Positions 7,839 to 15,263 of a stretch of DNA of 44,884 nt are shown here, piece after piece. The position numbers and the translations under genes are program-made. Source of the DNA: JALORV01 sp035498175 (GTDB taxonomy: Bacteria > Pseudomonadota > Gammaproteobacteria > Burkholderiales > Burkholderiaceae_F). Location: positions 1 through 44,884 of the forward strand of contig DATKAJ010000086.1 of assembly GCA_035498175.1 (NCBI GenBank). The letters run 5' to 3'. Below the pieces are notes generated by a model. That model was given only the letters and a program-made list of their open reading frames with translations, was not told where the DNA came from and ran no database searches. Within the stretch, counting starts at the first letter, position 1. Every line of letters starts with the position of its first letter.

Positions 7839-9152
7839 ATGAGCAATTTCAAACGCCGCGATGTCCTGAAGGCCGGCGCGGCGACCGCGGCGGTCGGGCC
7901 GATGATCTGGGTCAAGGACGCCAGCGCGCAGTGGAGCAACCAGCCCGAGAAGGGCGCCAAGCTGCGCGTGCTCCGCTGGAGCCAGTTCGTTCAGGGCGAC
8001 ATCGACCAGTACCTGGCCAACGTCAAGAAGTTTCAGGACAAGTACGACGTCGAAGTCCGGGTCGACCGCGAACTGTGGAATGATGTCACGCCGAAGGCCG
8101 CGGTGGCGGCCAACACCGGCGCCGGTCCCGACATCATCCTGTCGACCAATGACGATGCGAACCTGTATCCGGAGAAACTGGTCGACGTCACCGACCTCTG
8201 TACATATCTCGGCAAGAAGTACGGCGGCTTCTATCCGGTTTGCGATCCGTATCTGCGCCCGGACGGCAAGAAATGGATCGGCGTTCCGCTCGGCGTCGCC
8301 GGTGTCTGCATGGTCTATCGGATCAGCCACATCAAAGCGGCCGGATTCGATACCTTCCCGCGCGACACCGACGGTTTCATGAAGCTGTGCAAGGCGCTGA
8401 AGGACAAAGGAACGCCACCCGGCTTCGCGCTCGGCCACGCAACCGGGGACGCGAACACGTGGGTGCAACCACTGATGTGGGGCTTCGGAGGCAAGGTTGT
8501 CGACACCAGCAACAAGGTCGTCCTCGACAGTCCCGAGACGCTGCGCGCGCTCGAGTTCGTCAAGGAGCTGTATCCGACCTTCGTCCCAGGGACGCTCTCG
8601 TGGCTCGATCCGAACAACAACAAGGCGTTCCTCGACGGCCAGATCTCGCTGACGAACAACGGCATCTCGATCTACTACGCGGCGAAGACATCGAAGGACC
8701 CGAAGATCGCCGAGATGGCGGCCGACATCAACCACGCCAACATGCCCATCGGCCCGATCGGCAAGCCGAGCGAGTTCCAGCTCTTCTTCAACCAGATGAT
8801 CTTCAAGTACACCAAGTACCCGAAGGCCGCAAAGGAATTCCTGCGCTTCATGATGGAAGAAGAGCAGATGAATCCGTGGGTGCAGGCGGCGATCGGTTAC
8901 GTGACGCCTGCGCTGACGGCCTACGAGAAGCATCCGATCTGGACCTCGGATCCGAAGCACACGCCGTATCGTGATTCGATGAGGAACATGTGGCCGAGTG
9001 GCTATTCCGGCAAGATGGGCTACGCCTCGGCCGGAACCCTCGCCGACTTCGTCGTCGTCGACATGTTTGCGGAGGCCGCGTCGGGCCAGCGGTCGCCGAA
9101 GGAAGCGCTGGAGCGCGGGCAGAAGCGGGCCGAGCGCTACTACAAGGTCTGA
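7839..9152 (+). CDS. ABC transporter extracellular solute-binding protein, Tat-exported
   Basis: 437-residue binding protein of the carbohydrate ABC class (family 1 type). The N-terminus carries a twin-arginine signal, KRRDVLKAGAATAAVG, with likely cleavage after DASAQ or nearby, so the mature protein is periplasmic. The body shows the expected alternating features: WSQF near the N-terminus, GPDIILSTNDDA, a GVPLGVAGVCMVYR central hinge segment and a late MMEEEQMNPWVQAA segment. AAGGAG at 7827-7832 is spaced six bases from the ATG. Use of the Tat route is common but not universal in this group and suggests folding before export. The ligand is unknown; a sugar or sugar acid is inferred from context. 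Confidence 0.93.
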   Translation: MSNFKRRDVLKAGAATAAVGPMIWVKDASAQWSNQPEKGAKLRVLRWSQFVQGDIDQYLANVKKFQDKYDVEVRVDRELWNDVTPKAAVAANTGAGPDIILSTNDDANLYPEKLVDVTDLCTYLGKKYGGFYPVCDPYLRPDGKKWIGVPLGVAGVCMVYRISHIKAAGFDTFPRDTDGFMKLCKALKDKGTPPGFALGHATGDANTWVQPLMWGFGGKVVDTSNKVVLDSPETLRALEFVKELYPTFVPGTLSWLDPNNNKAFLDGQISLTNNGISIYYAAKTSKDPKIAEMAADINHANMPIGPIGKPSEFQLFFNQMIFKYTKYPKAAKEFLRFMMEEEQMNPWVQAAIGYVTPALTAYEKHPIWTSDPKHTPYRDSMRNMWPSGYSGKMGYASAGTLADFVVVDMFAEAASGQRSPKEALERGQKRAERYYKV

Positions 9153-9237
9153 CCCGGCATTTTTCACCCGGTTGCAGCCAGCCGTGCTGCAATCGGGCGC
9201 AGCCGCAACCACCACGCACCTGTCGAACCCCCAACGC

Positions 9238-10152
9238 ATGTCGAATCGCACCGGACTCGCCCGGGCTCTCGACAACCGCAACGTACTCGGGCTGCTGTTC
9301 CTGCTGCCCGCAGCGGTGCTGTTGCTGCTGTTCCTGACCTATCCGCTCGGGCTCGGCACGTATCTCGGTTTTACCGATGCGAAGATCGGGCGGCCGGGCG
9401 AGTGGGTTGGGCTCGAGAACTACGAGTTCCTGTTCGGCGACAGCGTTGCGCGCCTGTCGCTGTTCAACACGCTGTTCTATACGGTCGTGGCCAGTGTGCT
9501 GAAGTTCGTCCTCGGGCTGTGGCTGGCATTGCTGCTCAACAAGCACCTGCCCTTCAAGGCGATGCTCCGGGCGATCGTGCTGCTGCCGTACATCGTGCCG
9601 ACCGCGCTCTCGGCGATCGCATTCTGGTGGATCTTCGACTCGCAGTTCTCGATCATCAGCTGGACGTTGATGAAACTCGGCCTGATCGATCGCTACATCG
9701 ACTTTCTCGGCGATCCGTGGAACGCGAGGCTGTCGACGATCGCCGCGAACGTCTGGCGTGGCGTGCCCTTCGTCGCGATCTGCCTGCTGGCGGGTCTGCA
9801 GACGATATCCCCGTCGTTCTACGAGGCCGCGAGCCTCGACGGCGCCAGCCCGTGGCAGCAGTTCCGCTATGTCACGCTGCCGTTGCTGACGCCGATCATC
9901 GCCGTCGTGATGACGTTCTCGGTGCTGTTCACGTTCACCGACTTCCAGCTGATCTACGTGCTGACGCGCGGCGGCCCGCTCAACGCGACGCACCTGATGG
10001 CCACCCTCTCCTTCCAGCGCGCGATTTCGGGCGGCGCGCTCGGCGAAGGCGCTGCACTCGCCACAGCGATGGTGCCGTTCCTGCTTGCGGCGATCCTGTT
10101 CAGCTACTTCGGGCTGCAACGGCGTGCGTGGCAGCAGGGAGGCAGGGACTGA
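9238..10152 (+). CDS. ABC sugar importer permease, MalF/UgpA type
   Basis: 304-residue inner-membrane permease with six predicted hydrophobic segments. The first begins in NVLGLLFLLPAAVLLLLF, and the EAA loop that contacts the ATPase reads EAASLDGASPWQQFRYVTLP. The start is taken as ATG 9238, where the protein begins MSNRTG. No Shine-Dalgarno precedes it, and the frame is open further upstream into the binding-protein gene, but an earlier start would place polar junk before the first membrane segment. Its TGA shares a base with the next gene's ATG (TGATG at 10150-10154). Confidence 0.94.
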   Translation: MSNRTGLARALDNRNVLGLLFLLPAAVLLLLFLTYPLGLGTYLGFTDAKIGRPGEWVGLENYEFLFGDSVARLSLFNTLFYTVVASVLKFVLGLWLALLLNKHLPFKAMLRAIVLLPYIVPTALSAIAFWWIFDSQFSIISWTLMKLGLIDRYIDFLGDPWNARLSTIAANVWRGVPFVAICLLAGLQTISPSFYEAASLDGASPWQQFRYVTLPLLTPIIAVVMTFSVLFTFTDFQLIYVLTRGGPLNATHLMATLSFQRAISGGALGEGAALATAMVPFLLAAILFSYFGLQRRAWQQGGRD

Positions 10153-11036
10153 TGAGCAGCGCCGCAGCCGAGCAGACAGTCGACACGCAAGGCATGAACT
10201 ACCTCGTGTCGCTGCCGCGACGCGTGGTGACGATCTACGTGCCCCTCGCGGCGTTCCTGTTCATCCTGCTGTTTCCGTTCTACTGGATGGCGGTCACGAC
10301 CTTCAAGCCGAACGAGGAGCTGCTGACGCACGAGGGCAATCCGTTCTGGGTGCAGAACCCGACACTCGCTCACATCAGGAAGCTGCTTTTCGAAACGTCG
10401 TACCCGGAGTGGCTGTGGAACACGATGCTGGTCGCGGTGTCGTCGACCCTGATCTCGATCGTCTGCAGCGTGCTTGCGGCATACGCGATCGAGCGCCTGC
10501 GCTTCAAGGGCTCGCGCTACATCGGCATGGCCATCTTTCTCGCGTACCTGGTGCCGCCGTCGATCCTGTTCATTCCGCTGGCGACGATGGTCTTCAAGCT
10601 CGGGCTGTTCGACACGCGCTTCGCGCTGATCCTGACGTACCCGACCTTCCTGATCCCGTTCTGCACCTGGCTGCTGATGGGCTACTTCCGATCGATCCCG
10701 TATGAACTCGAGGAATGCGCGCTGATCGACGGCGCCTCGCGCTGGCAGATCCTGACGCGGATCGTGCTGCCGCTGGCGGTGCCCGGGCTGATCTCGGCGG
10801 GGATCTTTGCGTTCACGCTCTCCTGGAACGAATTCATCTACGCACTGACCTTCGTTTCGTCGTCCGAGATCAAGACCGTACCGGTCGCGGTGGTGACCGA
10901 ACTCGTCGAGGGCGACGTCTATCACTGGGGCTCGCTGATGGCCGGAGCACTCTTTGGCTCGCTGCCGGTCGCGATTCTGTATTCGTTCTTCGTCGAGCAC
11001 TACGTCTCGGGCATGACCGGAGCGGTCAAGGAGTAA
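10152..11036 (+). CDS. ABC sugar importer permease, MalG/UgpE type
   Basis: 294-residue partner permease. Six hydrophobic segments are visible, with the first at PLAAFLFILLFPFYWM. The EAA loop is ECALIDGASRWQILTRIVLP, and the characteristic late motif SWNEFIYALTFVSS is present. The start overlaps the preceding permease stop by one base, showing translational coupling. With 6726-7799, 7839-9152 and 9238-10152 it makes a complete binding-protein-dependent importer in the inner membrane. Confidence 0.95.
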   Translation: MSSAAAEQTVDTQGMNYLVSLPRRVVTIYVPLAAFLFILLFPFYWMAVTTFKPNEELLTHEGNPFWVQNPTLAHIRKLLFETSYPEWLWNTMLVAVSSTLISIVCSVLAAYAIERLRFKGSRYIGMAIFLAYLVPPSILFIPLATMVFKLGLFDTRFALILTYPTFLIPFCTWLLMGYFRSIPYELEECALIDGASRWQILTRIVLPLAVPGLISAGIFAFTLSWNEFIYALTFVSSSEIKTVPVAVVTELVEGDVYHWGSLMAGALFGSLPVAILYSFFVEHYVSGMTGAVKE

Positions 11037-11061
11037 GGGCGCTCGCACTACACGGCCACCG

Positions 11062-11445
11062 ATGCCCGACACGCCGCTGACCGCCAGCCAGATCACGGTC
11101 CAGGTGTGCCTGTTCCTGGCCGGCACCATCGCGGTCGTCGGCGGCACGCTGCAGATGATGCTCGGGCAGCCGGAGACCAATCCGCGGCTGGACAACGTGC
11201 ACCGCTTCATGGCCGGCGTGTACCTGTCGACCGGGCTGATCTGCCTCTGGGCCGCAGTGACTGTCCGCCAGCAGGACGTGCTCGTGTACCTGCTCGCACT
11301 GGGCGTGCTGCTCGCCGGCGTCGGGCGCCTGATCTCGATCCGCAGGGTCGGATTGCCGCAGCCAACCAAGGTCTGGCTCGCCTACCTCGTGCCTGAGCTG
11401 GTTATCCCCTTTGTCATGGCCGGCGCGCACTACGCGAGCCACTAG
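11062..11445 (+). CDS. Small four-helix membrane protein, DUF4345-like
   Basis: 127 residues with four hydrophobic segments (about 10-30, 46-66, 74-92 and 103-122). The pattern, and motifs such as NVHRFMAGVYLSTG and AGVGRLISIRRVG, resemble DUF4345 proteins, whose function is unknown. It lies 25 bases after the ABC permease stop on the same strand, without a clear ribosome binding site. It may be the last gene of that transcript or an independent gene. It ends convergently with the LytTR regulator 88 bases away. Confidence 0.8.
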   Translation: MPDTPLTASQITVQVCLFLAGTIAVVGGTLQMMLGQPETNPRLDNVHRFMAGVYLSTGLICLWAAVTVRQQDVLVYLLALGVLLAGVGRLISIRRVGLPQPTKVWLAYLVPELVIPFVMAGAHYASH

Positions 11446-11533
11446 GATTGGAGCTCCGGGCGGGCCATCCTCACCGCCGCGGCGTGCAGACGTGGACTCG
11501 GTCAGGTCTGCGATACGCCACGGCCGATCCGGG

Positions 11534-12319
11534 CTACATCTGTCGAAACAGGTGCAGATAGCTCCGGCTCACCGGCAGCACTTCGGGACGGCCCTTCAGG
11601 TGGATGTCCGCTGTCTCGTTGAGGCCGCGCGTCACATGGCTGATCGCGCGCAGGTTCACGACGACGGACCGGTGCACCTGCGCGAACTGCTGCGGGTCGA
11701 GCTGCGGCACGAGTTCCTTCAGCGGCGTGCGGATCAGCGCCTCGCCCGGTTTGCCCTGGTCGCCGCGCCACGCGATCAGCGTGTATTTCTCATCGGAACG
11801 GAGGAAATCGATCTCGTCGACCGCGATCAGCCGGACGACCTGGCCCACGGTTGCCCGTATCCACCGCAGCGGCACCGGCGCCGTGTCCTCCCTGAGCCGC
11901 GCGGCAAGTTGCTGCAGCAGCGCCTCCGTGTTCGTCGCCGGCTGCGCAGCGTCGAGCCGTTCCTTGATCCGGCTCACCGTGTCGGCGAGGCGCTCCGGCT
12001 CGACCGGTTTCACCAGGTAGTCGAGCGCGCCGTGCGCAAAGGCCTGCGCCGCGTACTGATCGAAGGCCGTCACGAAGACGAGATGAGCGCGCCGGCCGAT
12101 GAGATGCGCCGCCTGCACACCCGACAGTCCGGGCATGTGTACGTCGAGGAAGCAGACGTCCGGCTTCTGGGCCTCGAACAGCTCGACGGCTTCACGGCCG
12201 TTGCGCGCCAGCGCAACGACATCGAGTTCGGGCCACGCCTGCCCCAGCAGGCGAACCAGCTTGTCGCGCAGCAGCGGCTCGTCGTCGGCCACCAGCGCCG
12301 TTGGGCGGCGGTTCGTCAC
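11534..12319 (-). CDS. LytTR-family response regulator
   Basis: 261-residue two-domain regulator. The receiver domain (about 5-120) has the acidic pair in ADDE (11-13), phospho-acceptor Asp59 (FLDVHMPG) and Lys104 (VKPV). The C-terminal LytTR DNA-binding domain (about 155-258) shows VDEIDFLRSDEKYTLI and FAQVHRSVVVNL. The start is GTG at 12319, which overlaps the kinase stop as GTGA (12319-12316); starting at any later codon would remove the first receiver strand. It pairs with the sensor kinase at 12316-13410. LytTR regulators bind direct repeats upstream of target genes; the target is not identifiable here. Confidence 0.94.
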   Translation of the reverse strand: MTNRRPTALVADDEPLLRDKLVRLLGQAWPELDVVALARNGREAVELFEAQKPDVCFLDVHMPGLSGVQAAHLIGRRAHLVFVTAFDQYAAQAFAHGALDYLVKPVEPERLADTVSRIKERLDAAQPATNTEALLQQLAARLREDTAPVPLRWIRATVGQVVRLIAVDEIDFLRSDEKYTLIAWRGDQGKPGEALIRTPLKELVPQLDPQQFAQVHRSVVVNLRAISHVTRGLNETADIHLKGRPEVLPVSRSYLHLFRQM

Positions 12320-13410
12320 GAGGCCATCTTCGGCGCTGTCTCTTCCCGGCGCAACGGGAACGAGACCTCGGCGCACGTGCCGCGCGGTTCGCGCGCCAGC
12401 AACCGCAGCTCGGCGTCGGCGCCAAAGAAGAGCCGCAGCCGCTCGCGCAGGTTCGCGAGTCCGGTGCCGAGCCCGTTGCCCGTGGATTTCAGAACGGCAC
12501 CGCTGTCGGTCACCCGCACGCTGCATCGGTCGCCGCGGAGTTGCACGTCGACCTCGATGCGGCCGCCCTCCTCGCTCGGATCGATCCCGTGGCGCACCGC
12601 GTTCTCGACCAGCGTCATCAGCGTCATCGGCGGGCAGTAGGCCGCGAGCGCCTCGGCGTCGGCCTGCAGCCCGAACTGCAGCCGGTCCGGCATGCGCATG
12701 TGCATCAGCTCGAGGTACGCGCGCACGAGCTCGAGTTCCTGTCTGAGCGTCGTCGTCGGCTCGTCGAGCCGCGGCACTGCGGCGCGCAGATAGGCGATCA
12801 GGCTGTCCAGCACCTTCGACGCCTGCGGCGAGCCGGTCTCGACCAGTGCCTGCACGTTGGCCAGCGTATTGAACAGGAAGTGCGGCTGCACCTGGGCCTG
12901 CAACAGTTGCATCCGCGCGTCGAGCGCCTGTCGCGCCAGCTCGCTGCGCTCGAGCTCGAACGCCAGCGCCTGGTCGCGCGCCAGCGCCTCGCGCTGCCGC
13001 ACCATCGCCCCGAGCGCGATCCACAGCGCCACCATGCCGCCGAGCACCGTCAGGCTCAGGTAGCCGTTGACCCGCGCGGGATTCTGGCTGAACTGAGGGT
13101 CGCCACCGAGCGTGATCCAGTACGCGGCAAGCGCGCCAAGCGGCACCGCGATCACCACCGCAATGAGCTGCAGGGCCCAGCGCTCCAGCCAGGGCGGCAA
13201 CCGCCCGGGCCACTGTTCGAAGACACCGTAAGCGAGCATCGCGCACAGCCCGACCAGCATGCCGCGCGCAACGACGACAAGCGTCGGCGACAACGATGAC
13301 AGTCCGAGCAACAGCCCGAACGGCACGACCACCGCGAGCGTGAACAACACGCGACGGCGCGGAAAGAGCTTCGCGAAGCTGAAAGCAGGTGGCGCGGCAG
13401 AACTCGACAT
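12316..13410 (-). CDS. LytS/YehU-like sensor histidine kinase
   Basis: 364-residue membrane sensor kinase of the His_kinase (PF06580) type. Four hydrophobic segments lie between about residues 21 and 137. A short coiled region follows, then the phospho-acceptor motif QVQPHFLFNTL with His177. The ATP-binding half shows TLVENAVRHGI (N box) and GNGLGTGLANLRERL (G box). The start is taken as ATG 13410; an in-frame GTG nine bases earlier (13419) is an alternative, and neither has a strong ribosome binding site. It overlaps the LytTR regulator by four bases, so the two are an operon and presumed cognate. The stimulus is unknown. Confidence 0.92.
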   Translation of the reverse strand: MSSSAAPPAFSFAKLFPRRRVLFTLAVVVPFGLLLGLSSLSPTLVVVARGMLVGLCAMLAYGVFEQWPGRLPPWLERWALQLIAVVIAVPLGALAAYWITLGGDPQFSQNPARVNGYLSLTVLGGMVALWIALGAMVRQREALARDQALAFELERSELARQALDARMQLLQAQVQPHFLFNTLANVQALVETGSPQASKVLDSLIAYLRAAVPRLDEPTTTLRQELELVRAYLELMHMRMPDRLQFGLQADAEALAAYCPPMTLMTLVENAVRHGIDPSEEGGRIEVDVQLRGDRCSVRVTDSGAVLKSTGNGLGTGLANLRERLRLFFGADAELRLLAREPRGTCAEVSFPLRREETAPKMAS

Positions 13411-13429
13411 GGGCGGCACGATAGCGGCA

Positions 13430-13503
13430 TCCGCCGCGGACGGCCCGGCAACCCGCGCGCCGGTGCGACGAGCTGCGGTTTCCGGGGGCCGGGCCGCGGC
13501 GGA
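13430..13503. repeat. Long imperfect inverted repeat upstream of the LytS-like kinase
   Basis: The arm at 13430-13448 (TCCGCCGCGG, then ACGG, then CCCGG) is complementary to 13489-13503 (CCGGGCCGCGGCGGA). This makes a 10+5 base-pair stem with a four-base bulge and a loop of about 40 bases. It fills the gap between the BtuF-like gene and the kinase gene, both transcribed leftward. It could be a terminator for the first, a structured leader of the second, or chance in very GC-rich DNA. Confidence 0.45.
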
Positions 13504-13553
13504 CGCGAGCCCCGTTTAAGACGCCGCCGCCTCGCAGGCGTGCGCCAGGCGTC

Positions 13554-14399
13554 CTACCGCTGCGACCGCGCCCAGCCCGAGCACAGCCGATGAAGCTCTT
13601 CGACTCCGTCGGTCAGTGCAGCCGGTCCAGGCTGCAGGATGTCGCTGGACTTGATCTCGTACAGTTGCGCTTCGAGGACGGCCGGCACCTGCGACCAGCC
13701 TGCGCGCGCGGCCACGCGCTCCGGCCTGAACTTCTTGCCACACCAGGAACCGATAATCAGGTCCGGCGCACGCCGCGCCGGCTCCAGCGGGTCCGTGATC
13801 ACCCGGTCGCGCCCCATCTTCTGCCGCGCGAGTTCCGGGAAGATATCGTCGCCCCCGGCGACGGCGATCAGTTCGGAGACCCAGCGGATCGCGCTGATCA
13901 TCGGGTTGTCCCATTCCTCGAAATAGACGCGCGGCCGCCTCGGCCACCCAGCGGCGGTCGCGCCCAGTTCGCGATGCTTCTGTCGACACGCGCCGATCCA
14001 CGCGCCCGCCCGGTCGGCTGCGCCGACGATCGAGGCGACCAGGCTCAGTGTTGCGAAGATCTCGTCGACGCTGCGCTGGTTGGTGACCAGCACGTCCAGG
14101 CCGGCGCGGATCAGCTTGTCGGCGAGCTCGGCCTGCATATCCGAGAAGCCAACCACGAGATCGGGCTGCAGCCCGACGATCCGGTCGATGCGGCCGTCGA
14201 GAAAGGCGCTGACCCGCGGTTTCTCCTGCCGGGCGCGGCGCGGCCGCACCGTGTAGCCGCTGATGCCGACGATGCGGTCCTGCTCGCCGAGCAGGTACAG
14301 CCACTCGGTCGTCTCCTCGGTCAGGCACACGATGCGGCGCGGTCCCACACGACCATTCTCCGTCCGTCCGGCCTGCGCGACAATTCGCACTGGTTCCAT
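13554..14399 (-). CDS. BtuF-like (cobalamin/heme-type) substrate-binding protein without signal peptide
   Basis: 281-residue protein of the periplasmic-binding PF01497 family (BtuF/FhuD type). Early RIVCLTEETTEWLYLLG, then DRIVGISGYT, LQPDLVVGFSDMQ and VYFEEWDNPM are hallmarks of the cobalamin-binding subgroup. No secretion signal is seen at either possible start. ATG 14399 gives 281 residues, while GTG 14348 (residue 18) has GGAG at 14361-14358 and would start the protein right at the conserved first strand. The GTG is a serious alternative. No BtuC/BtuD-like permease or ATPase lies nearby. It is divergent from the RraA-like gene, with only 13 bases between the outermost starts. It may be cytosolic or depend on a remote transporter. 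Confidence 0.85.
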   Translation of the reverse strand: MEPVRIVAQAGRTENGRVGPRRIVCLTEETTEWLYLLGEQDRIVGISGYTVRPRRARQEKPRVSAFLDGRIDRIVGLQPDLVVGFSDMQAELADKLIRAGLDVLVTNQRSVDEIFATLSLVASIVGAADRAGAWIGACRQKHRELGATAAGWPRRPRVYFEEWDNPMISAIRWVSELIAVAGGDDIFPELARQKMGRDRVITDPLEPARRAPDLIIGSWCGKKFRPERVAARAGWSQVPAVLEAQLYEIKSSDILQPGPAALTDGVEELHRLCSGWARSQR

Positions 14400-14412
14400 C
14401 GAAAGGGCAGCG

Positions 14413-15114
14413 ATGGCCGGCGACCCGACCGAGCGCGCGGTAGACGAAGTCGTACAGGGCTTCCGCGACCTGCTCCACTACGACTCCGTGACCTGTGCGA
14501 TTTCCGATTGCATGGGCCGCTTCGGCGCGATGACAGGCGACCTGCGTCCGCTGTTCGACGGAATCCGGATCGCGGGTCGGGCCGTCACCGCGCTGACGCT
14601 GGCGAGCGACCTCGCCGCGGTGTTCAAGGCGATCGATGTCAGCCAACCCGGGGACATCGTCGTGGTCGACGCCCATGGCTCGCGCGACACCGCGTTCTGG
14701 GGCGAGAACATGACGATTTCGGCCCGCAACCGAGGCGTCGCCGGCGCGATCATCGATGGCGCCTGCCGCGACGTCGTCGAGATCAGGCGCCTGCGATTTC
14801 CGATCTTCAGCCGTGGTGCGGTGCCGAACGTGGCCGCGATCGCGGGTTATGGGCAGGTCAACGTTCGCGTGCAGTGTGCCGGGCAGCCCGTTGAACCGGG
14901 CGATATCGTGGTCGCGGATGAAAACGGCGTCGTCGTGATTCCGAGCGAGACAGCCGCCGACGTGCTGGCCCGCACGCGCGGTCTGCTCGAGACCGAGCAT
15001 GTCTTGCAGCAAAAACTGCAAAGTGGCGCGACGATCGGCGAACTCATCGAGGTCGACAAGGTCTTCGCGTCGACCTTCGACTATCAGATGCGCGCGCTGA
15101 AGAAGGAGCGCTGA
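14413..15114 (+). CDS. RraA-like protein (HMG/CHA aldolase superfamily)
   Basis: 233-residue RraA-family protein. The family covers RNase E regulators and class II aldolases/decarboxylases for 4-hydroxy-4-methyl-2-oxoglutarate and related oxo acids. The conserved stretch VAGAIIDGACRD carries Arg119-Asp120, the pair needed for aldolase activity, and FWGENM precedes it, so a lyase role is more likely than RNase inhibition. GDIVVVDAHGS is also typical. AAAGGG at 14402-14407 precedes the ATG. It is divergent from the BtuF-like gene. The sugar-acid islands on both sides make a 2-keto acid substrate attractive, but no direct link is visible. Confidence 0.88.
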   Translation: MAGDPTERAVDEVVQGFRDLLHYDSVTCAISDCMGRFGAMTGDLRPLFDGIRIAGRAVTALTLASDLAAVFKAIDVSQPGDIVVVDAHGSRDTAFWGENMTISARNRGVAGAIIDGACRDVVEIRRLRFPIFSRGAVPNVAAIAGYGQVNVRVQCAGQPVEPGDIVVADENGVVVIPSETAADVLARTRGLLETEHVLQQKLQSGATIGELIEVDKVFASTFDYQMRALKKER

Positions 15115-15263
15115 AGCCGTCCCAGGGCATATCCGGTACGCGACCAACGCCGGCCCCGCGGAGCGACGCAGCCGGCCGCGCGTGGCCCTCTCCATTGCCG
15201 AGTGTCCGGGTCCCGGCTACAGTCGGTGCGCCTGGGAGGGACGGGGTCAGCGGAGCGATCTGC

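Noticed and set aside
14413..15114. Naming the RraA-like protein an RNase E inhibitor (rraA).
   Set aside because: The Arg-Asp aldolase pair and the absence of features specific to true RraA make an oxo-acid aldolase-type function at least as likely, so no gene symbol was given.
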